A stretch of 64,000 bases of DNA, from contig JBFWUM010000018.1 of the NCBI GenBank assembly GCA_050247255.1, positions 1 through 64,000 on the forward strand, written 5' to 3'. The stretch is from JBFWUM01 sp050247255. GTDB lineage: Bacteria; Acidobacteriota; Vicinamibacteria; Vicinamibacterales; UBA2999. The notes beneath the pieces were generated by a model, which saw nothing but the letters and a program-made list of their open reading frames with translations, was not told the origin of the DNA and searched no databases. A program made the position numbers and the translations under genes. Positions 25,301 to 34,500 of this stretch are shown here, piece after piece; within the stretch, counting starts at the first letter, position 1; each line of letters begins with the position of its first letter.

Positions 25301-28300
25301 CTCGTGTCGCGCCAGCTGCGCCGCACGCACCGCGTGCGCGCTGGCGTGCTCGGCCGGCAGCGATGGCGCGCGACCGGCCGCCCGCTGGCCCAGGGCGCGC
25401 GTCAGATCGTCGAGAACGATCCGCCAGGACACGGCATCGACCACGAGGTGATGCGCGACCAGGAACAGGCGCGCCTGCTGCCCGATGCGGAAGTGCGCCG
25501 CGCGAACCACCGGACCCTGCTCGATGTTGAGGCCGCGCTGCAGCCGCTGGCACTCGGCCTCGAGCGTCAGGGTGTCGCAGTCGAACCGTTCGATCGCGAG
25601 GTCGACGTCAGGCGACGCGTGCTCGCGCCACTGACCCTGCTCCTGCGCAAATCGTCCGCGCAGCGCAGGATGCACGCGCTGCACCTCGCGCAGCGCGGCT
25701 TCGAGATCATCCGCTCTGATGGCCGGGTCGATGTCGAGCAGGAGCGTCTGGTTGAAGTGATGCCTGGCCTCGCCGGCCAGCTCGAGGAACAGCCGTTGTA
25801 GCGGCGACACCGGCAACCTGGCCGAGGCGACGTCTTCAACAGGGGCAGCGCCGGTCTCGACAGGCGTCGCCACGGCGGCGAGAGCGCGCAGCGTCTGGTT
25901 GCGGAAGATGTCCTTCGGGGTCAGCCGCCACCCGCGCTCGCGCAGGCGCGCGATCACCTGGATGCTGAGGATGGAGTCGCCGCCCAGCTCGAAGTAGTTG
26001 TCCGTGGCACCGACGCGATCGAGGCGCAGGACCTCACACCAGATCCCGGCAACCGCACGCTCGACGGGCGATGCCGGCGCTTCGAAGGGAGCCGGGCCTC
26101 TGGTCGGGCCGCTTGCCGCCTTCGCGCTGCGCGCTTCGGCGCCCAAGGAAGCCGGCCCGTTCGAAATCAACGGCTCCGCCGGCGCCTCGAGCGCCCGGCG
26201 CAGCAGCGCCAGGAAGTCGTTGCTGAAGCGCTCGATGGTGGCGGCGTCGAACAGCGCGCGGTCGTACTCGAACGTGATCGCCATCGTGCTGCCGTGGTCG
26301 GCGACGGCAAGCGTCAGGTCGAACTTGGTCGTGGTGACCGGCGGCGCCGGCAGCGGCTCGACGCTGAGCCCGGCCGGCACGACAGGTGGCCGCTTCGCCT
26401 CCTGCATCACCAGCATCACCTGGAACAGCGGCGACCATGCGAGCGATCGCTCCACCCGCAGTTCGTCCACCAGCTTCTCGAACGGCACGTCCTGGTTGGC
26501 GAGCGCCTCGAGGGTGCGGGTCCGGGCATGTGCAGCAACCTGCGCGAAGCTCGCGCCTGCCTGCAGCTGCAGGCGCACCGGCACGGTGTTGACGAACATG
26601 CCGATGAGCGGCTCGAGCTCGGTCCTCGACCGCCCTGCCGCCGGAAACCCGATCACGATGTCATCTGCACCCGACCATCCGTGCAACGCGGCGCCGAACA
26701 CGGCAAGCAACGTCATGAACGGCGTCGTCTGCAGCTCGCGGCCGCGTTCAGCCAGCAGCGTCGCGAGCGGCGCCTCGATGACGGCCGCGTGCGACGAGGC
26801 CTCGTAGCTCTGCGCGTCGGGACGCGGGCGATCGGCCGGCAACTCGAGCCGTGTTGGCGCGCCTCGCATCCGCTCCCGCCAGTACGTCAAATGGCCGTCG
26901 AGCGCGCCGCTGGCGGCCCGTTCACGCTGCCACGCCGCGAAGTCCGCGTACTGGATGGTGAGCGGCGGTGGTGCGGCAGCCGTGGTCGCTCCGTAGCCGG
27001 CACACAGCTCCTCGAGCAGCCGGTCGATCGACCAGCCGTCCGACACGATGTGGTGCATGGCGATCGCCAGGACCGCCTCGTCACCGCGGCGCGCAAGCGA
27101 TGCGCGCAGCAACGGCCCTTCTGCCAGGTCGAAGGGGCGTGTCTGCTCGTCGGTAATGGCCTCGACTTCGCGCAGCCGGGGCCGCGGACCCGCCGCGGCA
27201 TACGGACGGCCATCCTCCGTTCGGAAGACCACCCGGAGCGCCTCGTGCCGTTCCACCACCCGGTCGAACGCCGCGGCGAGCGCGCTCACGTCGAGCGGGC
27301 CGCGAAGGCGAAGCGCGCCGCCCATGATGTAGGCGGTGTTTCCGGGTTCCAGTTGATCGAGGAACCAGAGGCGCTCCTGCGCGAACGACAGCGGCAGGCG
27401 CGTGCGATCGCGCAGGATGGGAATGGGTTGATCGGGCACGCCGGACGCAACGGCCCCCACGATCGCGCCGGCCTGGGCACGCAGCGTCGGGAACTCGAAC
27501 ACCGCGCGCAGCGGCAGCTCGACGCCGAACTCGTCGCGGATCCGCGCCACCAGGCGCACTGCCAGCAGCGAGTGACCGCCGCGGGCGAAAAAGTCGTCGT
27601 TCGCGGCGATGCCCTCGACTCCGAGCAGCGCCGCCCAGACGGCAGCAAGCCGGGACTCGGACGCGGTCAGCGGCCGCTCGTCCCTCGGCGCCGCTGCTTC
27701 CTGGTCGGGCGAGGGGAGCGCCTTGCGGTCGATCTTGCCGTTCGGCGTCAGCGGCAGCGCCTCGAGCACGACGATCGCCGGCGGCACCATGTACTCGGGC
27801 AACCGCGTGCGCAGGTGGGCCTGGATGGACGGCGCCAGCGCCTGGCCGCCAGGATGGGCGACATACCCAACGAGCCGCCGCTGCCCCGCGCGCCCCTCGT
27901 CGACGATCACCACGCACTGCGACACCTCGGGAAACGCGCGCAGCCCGGCCTCGATCTCCCCCAGCTCGATCCGGAAGCCTCGCAGCTTTACCTGGTGATC
28001 GAACCGCCCCAGGAACTCGACGTTCCCATCGTCGCGAAAACGGGCGCGATCGCCGGTGCGGTAGAGACGGTCGACACCCGGGAACGGGCTCGGCACGAAG
28101 CGTTCGGCCGTCAGGTCGGGCCTGCCGAGATACCCGCGGGCCAGCCCCTGCCCTGCCAGGTAGATCTCACCGGGCAGCCCGGGAGGAACCGGCTGCATGG
28201 CCGTGTCGAGGATGTAGAGGCGCGTGTTCGCAATCGGCCTGCCGATGGTCGGCGGCTCACCGCGGCGCCGCAGCGCGAACGTCGAGTAGGTCGTGTCTTC

Positions 28301-30595
28301 CGACGGCCCATACAGGTCGTAGACCTTCGCGACGCCCGGCACGTCGTAGAGGCGATCGACCAGCTCCGTTGGCAGCGGCTCGCCGGCGAGATTCACCACG
28401 CGGACACTCGGCGGAATGGCGCGCTGGTGCAGCAGGGCATCGATGGCCGATGGGACGGTGTTGATCAGCGTGACGCGGTTGCGCGCGTCGAGCGCCGGCA
28501 GGTCGAGCACCGTGTCGGCCAGGATGACGGTGCCGCCAACCGAGAGCGGCAGGAAGATCTCGAACACCGAGAGATCGAAGCAGATGGACGTGCCGGCCAG
28601 AACGCCCGCCAGCTCCTCCGGCGTCCACACCGTCTGCGCCCACTCGAGCAGCGCGACGGGGCTGCGATGCTCGATGGCGACCCCCTTTGGCGTTCCCGTC
28701 GATCCGGACGTGTACAACACATACGCCAGATCCGAGGGACGCACGGCCACAGGCTCGAACGTGGCGACCTCCGGCATGCTGTCGAGGCTGCCGTCGCGCA
28801 GCACGATCCGGGCCCCGGAGTCCTTCAGCACAAACTCGGTGCGCGCCTCGGGATAGGCCGGATCGAGGGCCACGTAGGCGCCGCCCGCGCGCAGCACGCC
28901 CAGCAGCGCCGCGATCATGTCGGGGCCGCGCTCCATGCAGACGCCCACGAGCGTGTCGGCCCTGACGCCCTGTTGCCGCAGCCACGCGGCCACGCGCGCC
29001 GACTGCGCCATCAGCTCGGCATAGGTCCACACGGTGGCGCCGTCACGCAACGCGACTGCTTGTGGGGTTCTCGCCGCCTGCCCCTCGACCATCTCGTGCA
29101 GGCATCGGTGGCCCGCCGACGGCACGTCCGTCCGGTTCCATTCGACCAGCAGCCGGTGGCGCTCGCCGTGTGAGAGGTAGTCGATGCGCGACACCGGCGT
29201 GTCCGGCTGCCGCAGCGCCACGGTGAGCAGGGTCCGGTACGACTCCGCTAACCGCTGCGCAGTAGCGTGGCGGAACAACGGCGTCGCGTACTCGAGGCAA
29301 CCGGCGTACCCCTCCCCCTCTTCCTGCAGCGACAGCGTCATGTCGAGGCGGGCGGCGCCGGTGGTGACCGGCAGCGCGTCGACACCCAACCCGCGCAGTT
29401 CGGCGACGGTGTCGCTCGCACTTTGCAGCGCGAACATCTGCTGGAAGAACGGGGACTGGTCGAGACGGCGCTCGGGATTCAACTTCTCGACGATCTGCTC
29501 GAAGGGAAGTTCGGCGTGCGCGTAGGCGTCTACCGCTGCCGCGCGGACGCGGCGCACCAGCTCGGCGAAGTCGGGATCGCCCTCGAGTGACACCCGCAGG
29601 GCGAGCGTGTTGACGAAGAACCCGATCAGCCCTTCGAGCTCCGGACGCGGGCGATTGGCGATCGGCGACCCAACCGTGATGTCGGTATCCCCCGACCACC
29701 GGTGCAGCAACGCGATGTACGCGGCGAGCAGCACCATGTACGGGCTGGCGTCACACGCGCGTGCGAGGTCGGCAACCTGCGGCGCCAGCCCCTCGATGCG
29801 GAAGAACAGCGCTCCCCCATCATGGCTCCCGACCCCGCCGCGTGGGCCGTCGGTCGGCACGTCCACGAGTCCAGGCGCCCCGGCCAGGTTCTGCCGCCAG
29901 TAGTCGACCTGCGGCGTCGTGAACGCGGCGTCCGCCAGCCGCTGCTGCTGCCAGGCGGCGAAATCCGCATACTGAACGGCGAGTGGCGGCAGCGGCGCCG
30001 GCTCGCCCGCGCTGAAGGCGTTGTAGAGCGCGGCGAACTCGCGGAAGAGGATGCCGGTCGACCAGCCGTCGCCGGCAACGTGATGCAGCGTGATGGCGAG
30101 CACGTGCTCGTCGGCGCCGACGCGGACGAGCAGCGCGCGGATCGGATGCTCGGCGCCGAGGTCGAACAGGTGCCGGGCCTCCGCATCGATCAGCGACCGC
30201 AGCGTCTCGTCGCGCCCTTCGGCCGTCCGCACGAGATCCGGACGGGGCGCGCGATCGATGACCTGGACCGGCTCGCCGTCGATGTCAACCAGCCGGGTCC
30301 GCAGCACTTCGTGACGTCGGACGATCTCCGACAGGGCCACCGTGGCCGCCGGCACGTCGAGCGGGCCGCGCAGCTTGAACGCCGCCGGCATGTTGTACGC
30401 GGCGGAGCGCCCTTCGAGCCGCTCGAGGAACCACAGGCGCCGTTGGGCGAACGAAAGCGGCAAGGGCCGGGAGCGATCGGCGGCAGGGATCGGGGCGGCT
30501 GCCGCCTTCTCGGCCTTCGCGCGCGCGAGCAGCCGCGCGCGCTGCTCCGGGTTCAGCGCGGCGAGCCGCTCGTGAAGGGTTTTCTTTTCCGCCAT
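22337..30595 (-). CDS. NRPS A: C-A-T-C-T-E-C-T-TE, terminal synthetase
   Basis: 2752 residues from ATG 30595. After a helical N-terminal docking segment (LHERLAALNPEQRARLLARA) the domains are: C (HHVAGDG near 174); A (TSGSTGTPKG near 632; code by eye D-L-F-N-N-A-L-T-Y-K, alanine-like); T (GGHSLL near 1005); C (HHIVSDG near 1183); T (GGDSIL near 1537); E (HHLVVDAVSW near 1718); C (HHVILDG near 2093); T (GGHSLL near 2439); TE (GYSYGG, Ser near 2567). Modules two and three have no adenylation domain: the C domains lead through Ala/Pro-rich linkers straight into carrier domains. The active sites look intact. The TE releases the product. The gene is separated from NRPS B by an opposite-strand gene, so it needs its own promoter. 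Confidence 0.95.
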   Translation of the reverse strand: MAEKKTLHERLAALNPEQRARLLARAKAEKAAAAPIPAADRSRPLPLSFAQRRLWFLERLEGRSAAYNMPAAFKLRGPLDVPAATVALSEIVRRHEVLRTRLVDIDGEPVQVIDRAPRPDLVRTAEGRDETLRSLIDAEARHLFDLGAEHPIRALLVRVGADEHVLAITLHHVAGDGWSTGILFREFAALYNAFSAGEPAPLPPLAVQYADFAAWQQQRLADAAFTTPQVDYWRQNLAGAPGLVDVPTDGPRGGVGSHDGGALFFRIEGLAPQVADLARACDASPYMVLLAAYIALLHRWSGDTDITVGSPIANRPRPELEGLIGFFVNTLALRVSLEGDPDFAELVRRVRAAAVDAYAHAELPFEQIVEKLNPERRLDQSPFFQQMFALQSASDTVAELRGLGVDALPVTTGAARLDMTLSLQEEGEGYAGCLEYATPLFRHATAQRLAESYRTLLTVALRQPDTPVSRIDYLSHGERHRLLVEWNRTDVPSAGHRCLHEMVEGQAARTPQAVALRDGATVWTYAELMAQSARVAAWLRQQGVRADTLVGVCMERGPDMIAALLGVLRAGGAYVALDPAYPEARTEFVLKDSGARIVLRDGSLDSMPEVATFEPVAVRPSDLAYVLYTSGSTGTPKGVAIEHRSPVALLEWAQTVWTPEELAGVLAGTSICFDLSVFEIFLPLSVGGTVILADTVLDLPALDARNRVTLINTVPSAIDALLHQRAIPPSVRVVNLAGEPLPTELVDRLYDVPGVAKVYDLYGPSEDTTYSTFALRRRGEPPTIGRPIANTRLYILDTAMQPVPPGLPGEIYLAGQGLARGYLGRPDLTAERFVPSPFPGVDRLYRTGDRARFRDDGNVEFLGRFDHQVKLRGFRIELGEIEAGLRAFPEVSQCVVIVDEGRAGQRRLVGYVAHPGGQALAPSIQAHLRTRLPEYMVPPAIVVLEALPLTPNGKIDRKALPSPDQEAAAPRDERPLTASESRLAAVWAALLGVEGIAANDDFFARGGHSLLAVRLVARIRDEFGVELPLRAVFEFPTLRAQAGAIVGAVASGVPDQPIPILRDRTRLPLSFAQERLWFLDQLEPGNTAYIMGGALRLRGPLDVSALAAAFDRVVERHEALRVVFRTEDGRPYAAAGPRPRLREVEAITDEQTRPFDLAEGPLLRASLARRGDEAVLAIAMHHIVSDGWSIDRLLEELCAGYGATTAAAPPPLTIQYADFAAWQRERAASGALDGHLTYWRERMRGAPTRLELPADRPRPDAQSYEASSHAAVIEAPLATLLAERGRELQTTPFMTLLAVFGAALHGWSGADDIVIGFPAAGRSRTELEPLIGMFVNTVPVRLQLQAGASFAQVAAHARTRTLEALANQDVPFEKLVDELRVERSLAWSPLFQVMLVMQEAKRPPVVPAGLSVEPLPAPPVTTTKFDLTLAVADHGSTMAITFEYDRALFDAATIERFSNDFLALLRRALEAPAEPLISNGPASLGAEARSAKAASGPTRGPAPFEAPASPVERAVAGIWCEVLRLDRVGATDNYFELGGDSILSIQVIARLRERGWRLTPKDIFRNQTLRALAAVATPVETGAAPVEDVASARLPVSPLQRLFLELAGEARHHFNQTLLLDIDPAIRADDLEAALREVQRVHPALRGRFAQEQGQWREHASPDVDLAIERFDCDTLTLEAECQRLQRGLNIEQGPVVRAAHFRIGQQARLFLVAHHLVVDAVSWRIVLDDLTRALGQRAAGRAPSLPAEHASAHAVRAAQLARHEPVTRERSPVFDGVAPDGGVSRPVVIERTSPRASAVAAEGLLAAFGRALCAVTQRPQVVVDVERHGRDEGELDLSRSVGWFTRIVPTRVAADDGLVIPLASASDGLSDVSFNFLGQGLSGGMDGVIRGLAAEPAGDPVAPGMPRRYRLDVNAVVTDGVLRLQLSFDAGMLPVHLVEEIAARTLAGVDEAHGLDVEAAYPLTPSQLGMWLQSMAQPDTPAFVEQAAFVMEGGVDVAVLKAALAEVIGRHAALRSAIAADGDGALRVVFRSVETPVREVEPQPGESEEVALTRLLDDDRRAGYRLDRPPLLRFMLLRVAPTRAWLVMSFHHVILDGWSLALFWAEAAACYEAARAGRAPSLPPPPDEQPLAEWLRMLEGNTAEAFWRERLAGFSAATPVVAPLPPPQFGEPAEHEHVMSADAGRAIAALRRETRVPPALVFEVLWSLLLAGRAGTDEVVFAATVSGRPPSVPGIERMLGCFINTVPVRVSVDRETSLRSLLARHHQDRVTQAEFEQCSAGQVHAWSQVPAGQPLAQTLLVYENLPGSGASGPAATTAPARRVQGAWTTYPLALLISPGATPHLRFVYQPGAIDADAVAELAGDFERLALAASAGSPVATLVSSVPPAIPAASAAAVPTAGPASYVAPRTLLEHQLAGIWEALFASGAIGVLDDFFSLGGHSLLAVQLAAQVRTTLHRDLPLQMLLLHPTIERLARAMEGATPSAGSLVRLTEGSDEPALVCPHPLGGHVLCYGPLARQLAGRTLWGLQAPGLAEGERPAASWHDLVDHHWRSLASVRTRPFALLGYSYGGYLTMELAARAMEDGSAPASVILLDVPHPSVIPPGTRHPDAATLLHAMFGRDLGIELDAMRAVSERELVRLVYDTALARHVLPDGTPIGQVERLLAVAAAHSRLAPPERRYEFPIVVLRAREGASRIADIDDYGWGDWCAGVEVEWVDGSHETMLDTVHVDGIARFLRKYVTGTAVSLARS

Positions 30596-30602
30596 CCTGT
30601 CG

Positions 30603-30608
30603 TACTTT
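30603..30608 (+). promoter_or_regulatory. Possible -10 box for the oxygenase gene
   Basis: TACTTT lies 12 bp before the ATG at 30621, with TTTTCT 17 bp further upstream inside the NRPS A coding region. It is weak evidence, but the start codons of the two divergent genes are only 25 bp apart, so any promoter must overlap coding sequence. Confidence 0.25.
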
Positions 30609-30620
30609 GTCGCCAACCCG

Positions 30621-31505
30621 ATGTCACTCGATCGCGTGGCGTTTGCCGCGCTCACCCCGGAGCTGTTTCACACGAAGTACCGGTCGAAGAGCCGGCCGTT
30701 CATCATCACCGGCGCCTTCGAGGGCGTCGAGGACTGGACGCTCGAGGCCATCGAGCGGCTGCTGGGTCCTGGCGAGTTCGGCGTGCGGGTGTACGGTAAA
30801 GACTATCGCACCCGTCCAAAGCGCGAGTGGAAGAAGTACAGCGACTTCACCGCCGCGACCATCCGCGATTACACGCAGGCGCTGCGCGACCGCACGGCGC
30901 ACGAGCAGAGCGCCTACATGGCGCAGGTCGCGTTCGGCCACACGCCGCTCGCCGCCACCATCCGCGACCGCGTCGTGGCCCTCGAACAGAAGTGCGACAT
31001 GGCGCCGATCGTCCCGCAGATGGACCTCAACCTGTGGCTCGGCCCGGCGGGCCACACCGAGCCGCTGCACTTCGACACCGGCGACGGCACGCTCATGCAG
31101 CTCCACGGCGCCAAGCGCGTCGTGCTCTACCCGCCGTCGCAGACGCCGAACCTCTACCCGTATCCGTTCTACCGGGAGATACCGCCCTGGTTCAGCCAGG
31201 TGGACACCGACCAGCCGGACCCGGCAGCGTTCCCGGACTTCGCCGAGGCCCAGCGCCATCGCATCGACGTCACCATCCAGCAGGGAGAAATCCTGTTCAT
31301 CCCGGTGAGCTGGTGGCACGAGGTGACCGCGCTCGGCGACGACTACGTCTGCTCGGTGAATCGCTTCTGGGGGGTCAAGCCGTTCCGCCGAAACTTCTCC
31401 CATGGCCGTTCGAGCGTGTTCTGGCTGATGAACCAGGTGCCATGGTCGGTGGTGGTGGCGTTCGACACGTCGATGCGGCGCGTGCTGGGCCGGCCGTCGA
31501 TGTAA
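30621..31505 (+). CDS. Cupin/JmjC-like Fe(II)-dependent oxygenase
   Basis: 294 residues of the cupin_8/JmjC-like group. Metal ligands are visible in EPLHFDTGDG (HxD, near 152-154) and in PVSWWHEVTALG (distal His, near 234). WLGPAGHTEPLHFD and QMDLNLWLG are typical of hydroxylases acting on amino-acid side chains. It is the only plus-strand gene inside the cluster: 25 bp from the NRPS A start and 4 bp from the NRPS B stop. A likely role is beta-hydroxylation of a residue bound to a carrier domain or of the finished peptide, giving a site for carbamoylation (inference). Confidence 0.85.
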   Translation: MSLDRVAFAALTPELFHTKYRSKSRPFIITGAFEGVEDWTLEAIERLLGPGEFGVRVYGKDYRTRPKREWKKYSDFTAATIRDYTQALRDRTAHEQSAYMAQVAFGHTPLAATIRDRVVALEQKCDMAPIVPQMDLNLWLGPAGHTEPLHFDTGDGTLMQLHGAKRVVLYPPSQTPNLYPYPFYREIPPWFSQVDTDQPDPAAFPDFAEAQRHRIDVTIQQGEILFIPVSWWHEVTALGDDYVCSVNRFWGVKPFRRNFSHGRSSVFWLMNQVPWSVVVAFDTSMRRVLGRPSM

Positions 31506-31509
31506 TCCG

Positions 31510-34500
31510 TCACACCCCCTCGTCAGATAGCAGCCGTTCGAGTTCCGCCTCGCCGAGATCGCCCACCGCCTCGAGCAGCAGCGCCTCATCGAGGCGCGCG
31601 GCGAACGCTGCGACAGTGGGCGCTTCGAACATCGCCCGCAGCGGCAGATCCACGCCCATCTCTGTACGAAGCCGCGCGGTGACGCGCGCGGCCAGCAGCG
31701 AATGGCCGCCGATGGCGAAGAAGCTCTCCTCCCGTCCGATCGCTGGCCGCTCCAGCACCTCGCTCCAGATCCGGGCAATCGCGCGCTCAGTCTCCCCTTC
31801 CGGCGGCACGAGCGGCACGTCCGCGGCACCTCGCGGCAATCGCGCGAGCGCACCGCGATCCACCTTGCCGTTCGGGCTCAAGGGCCAGGCGTCCACCGCC
31901 ACGACCACCGGCGGGATCATGTATTCGGGAAGCCTTGAGGCGAGTTGCCGGCGCAGATCCGCCGCGGATGGTGGTTCCCCATCCGTTCGCACGCAGGCCA
32001 CGAGCGTGTCGTCAACGGCAATCACGTTCCACTCTGGAAGGCCGCTGGCATCCGCGAGCGCCGACTCGATCTCGCCAAGCTCGATGCGCAGGCCGCGCAC
32101 CTTGACCTGCGTATCCCGCCGCCCGAGGTACACAGGAGTGCCGTCGGGCAACCGGTAGGCAAGGTCCCCGGTCCGATACATCAGCCCATCGCCGAACGCG
32201 TTCGGCACAAATGCCCGCGCGGTCAGCTCGGCGTTCTGCCAATAGCCGGGACCCACGCACACCCCGGCGATGCACAACTCACCAAGGCCGTAAGGCGGCA
32301 AGGCCCGCCCGCATTCGTCGACGACGTGCAGCGTCACGTTGTCGACCGGCGCCCCAAGCGGAACTTCACGATCCGCAAACGCCAGCGGATCTTCCAGCCG
32401 GAAGAACGACACGACGTCGGTGCACTCGGTGGGCCCGTAGGTGTTCACCACCTGTGCGCGGCACGAGGGGCTTTCGAGCCACTGCCGCATGCGGCCGACG
32501 CGGATCGGCTCGCCGCCGAGGAAGACATGGCGGACCGAGGAGAGATCACCAAAGCGCGATGGATCGTCGAGCAGGCTGTAGAACGCCCCCGGCGCGCAAT
32601 TGACGATCGTGGCGTGGTGGCGCGCCGCGGTCTCCAGCACACGGTCGGGCTCGAACTCCGTGCCCGGCGGCAGCACGATGGCGGCGCCAGTCGTGAGCGC
32701 CGCAAAGAAGTTCTTCTGCGTCAGGTCGAAACCAAACGCGCTGATCACCAGGAATCGGTCTCGCGCGTCGATGCCGAACTCGCGCGCATACCACTGCACC
32801 AGGTTCCACTCGCCACCGTCGGTCACGCCCGCGCCCTTCGGCGCGCCGGTCGACCCGGACGTGTAGAGCACGTAGAAGAGGCTGTCCGGTGTCCGTGCCG
32901 GGAGCGGGCGCTCGTGACCCGCGACCGCGACATCGCGGTCGAGCAGCACGAGCCTCGAGCCTGCGTCATCGAACCGATCGGCGAGGCACGCCTGCGTCAG
33001 GATCACGCGACACCGCGCGTCGGCCGCCATGTGGCGGAGCCGCCCTTCGGGATAAGCGGCATCCATCGGTACATACGCCGCTCCCGCCTGCAGGACGGCC
33101 AGCACCGCGATGATCATCCGCGGCGAGCGTTCCAGGCAGACCCCGACGAGATCCCCGGGGCCGATCCCTTGAGCGGCCAGCATCTGCGCAACGCGCGTGG
33201 CTTCAGCGACCGCGTCGGCGTACCGGACGACCTCGTCACCCTGGATGATTGCCGCCGCGTCGGGCGTCCTCGCCGCCTGGTCCGCAATGAGCACGGGGAT
33301 CGAGCGGAACTCGACGCGGCGCGGCGCCGCCGTGCCCGGGGCCTCACCAGGCAGGAGCAACGGGATATCGGCAAGCTGCTCAGCGCCCCCCGCGATGACG
33401 CGAAGGACTTCAAGCACGCGATCGAGGAACCGGCACTCCGCGACAATGCGCGGGTCGTAGACGAGGCCGAGCATGACCTCGTCGCCGACGGCGCTCACTT
33501 CGAACTGCAGCGAGCCGTCGGCGTATGGGGTCAGGCGGCTGATCTCCGCTACGTGCTCGCCGACGGGCACGGTCAGCTTCGCGGTGATGAAGTTGAAGAG
33601 CAGTGACACGGGACCAGGCGGCGCCAGGCGGCGCTGTTCCAGCAGGCTGATGCCGGCGCGGGCGCCGGCCGTCTTCTGCCAGTCCCGGGCATGGGCGACG
33701 AGCGACGTCACGTCCGCGCCCTCGCCGAGGCAGCGCCGTGGGACGACGAAGGGGAGCCCCTGGTAGTAGCAGCCAAGGGCAGCCGCGTGCCCCGACGGGC
33801 GGCCGGCGAGGAACTCCTGGATCAGGAGATCGCCCTCGGTCCGGCAGTGCGCGTCCGCGACGATAGCGAAGGCGCACTTCATCAGGATCTGCGGCGTGAC
33901 GCGCCGCTGCCGGGCGGCCTTGCGGATGTCGCGCCACAGTTCGGGCGGCAGCGTCGCCCGGTCAACGACTGGGGATGAATCAACCGGCGCTGAAGCGCCG
34001 GGCTCCGGTCGGAGGCCGGCGGGCGACGACAGCGGCGTCACGCCCGCGAGCGCCTCGCGCCACCACGAGAGCAGCTCCCGGGTGTCGGCCGCCTCGCGCA
34101 GGGCGCCCACCGCCTCGTGGAACCGCGTGGGGGCGAGCGTCTCGGGCACCACCGACCCGCCGGTGCGGCGCGAGTACTCGGCTGCCACCGATGCGGCGGC
34201 CTGCACGCTGGCAATGCCGTCGAGCAGCATGTGGTGGTTCGCAAACCCCGCTGTCCAGCGTCCCGGCGCGGTCTTGACCAGGACATGACGCACCAGGACG
34301 CCGTGCGGGTCGTACGGCCGCCTGACAATGTCCCGGATGCGATCCTGGATCGCCTCGCTCGTCGCGCCGGTCATGTCGATCACCTCGACGTCCGCCGTGT
34401 CGGCATGCCGCACGCACTGGTAGGCGGTGTCGAGGTACGGGGCCGTCGCCGCCCGCATCCGCGTGCGCATCACCGGCTGGGTGTCCGCAAGCGCCTGCGC

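Noticed and set aside
26075..26180. The Ala/Gly/Pro linker before the second T of NRPS A as another palindromic element
   Set aside because: It contains short inverted segments around TTCGAA but no stem-TGAA-stem unit; the pattern could be simple GC-rich linker sequence.
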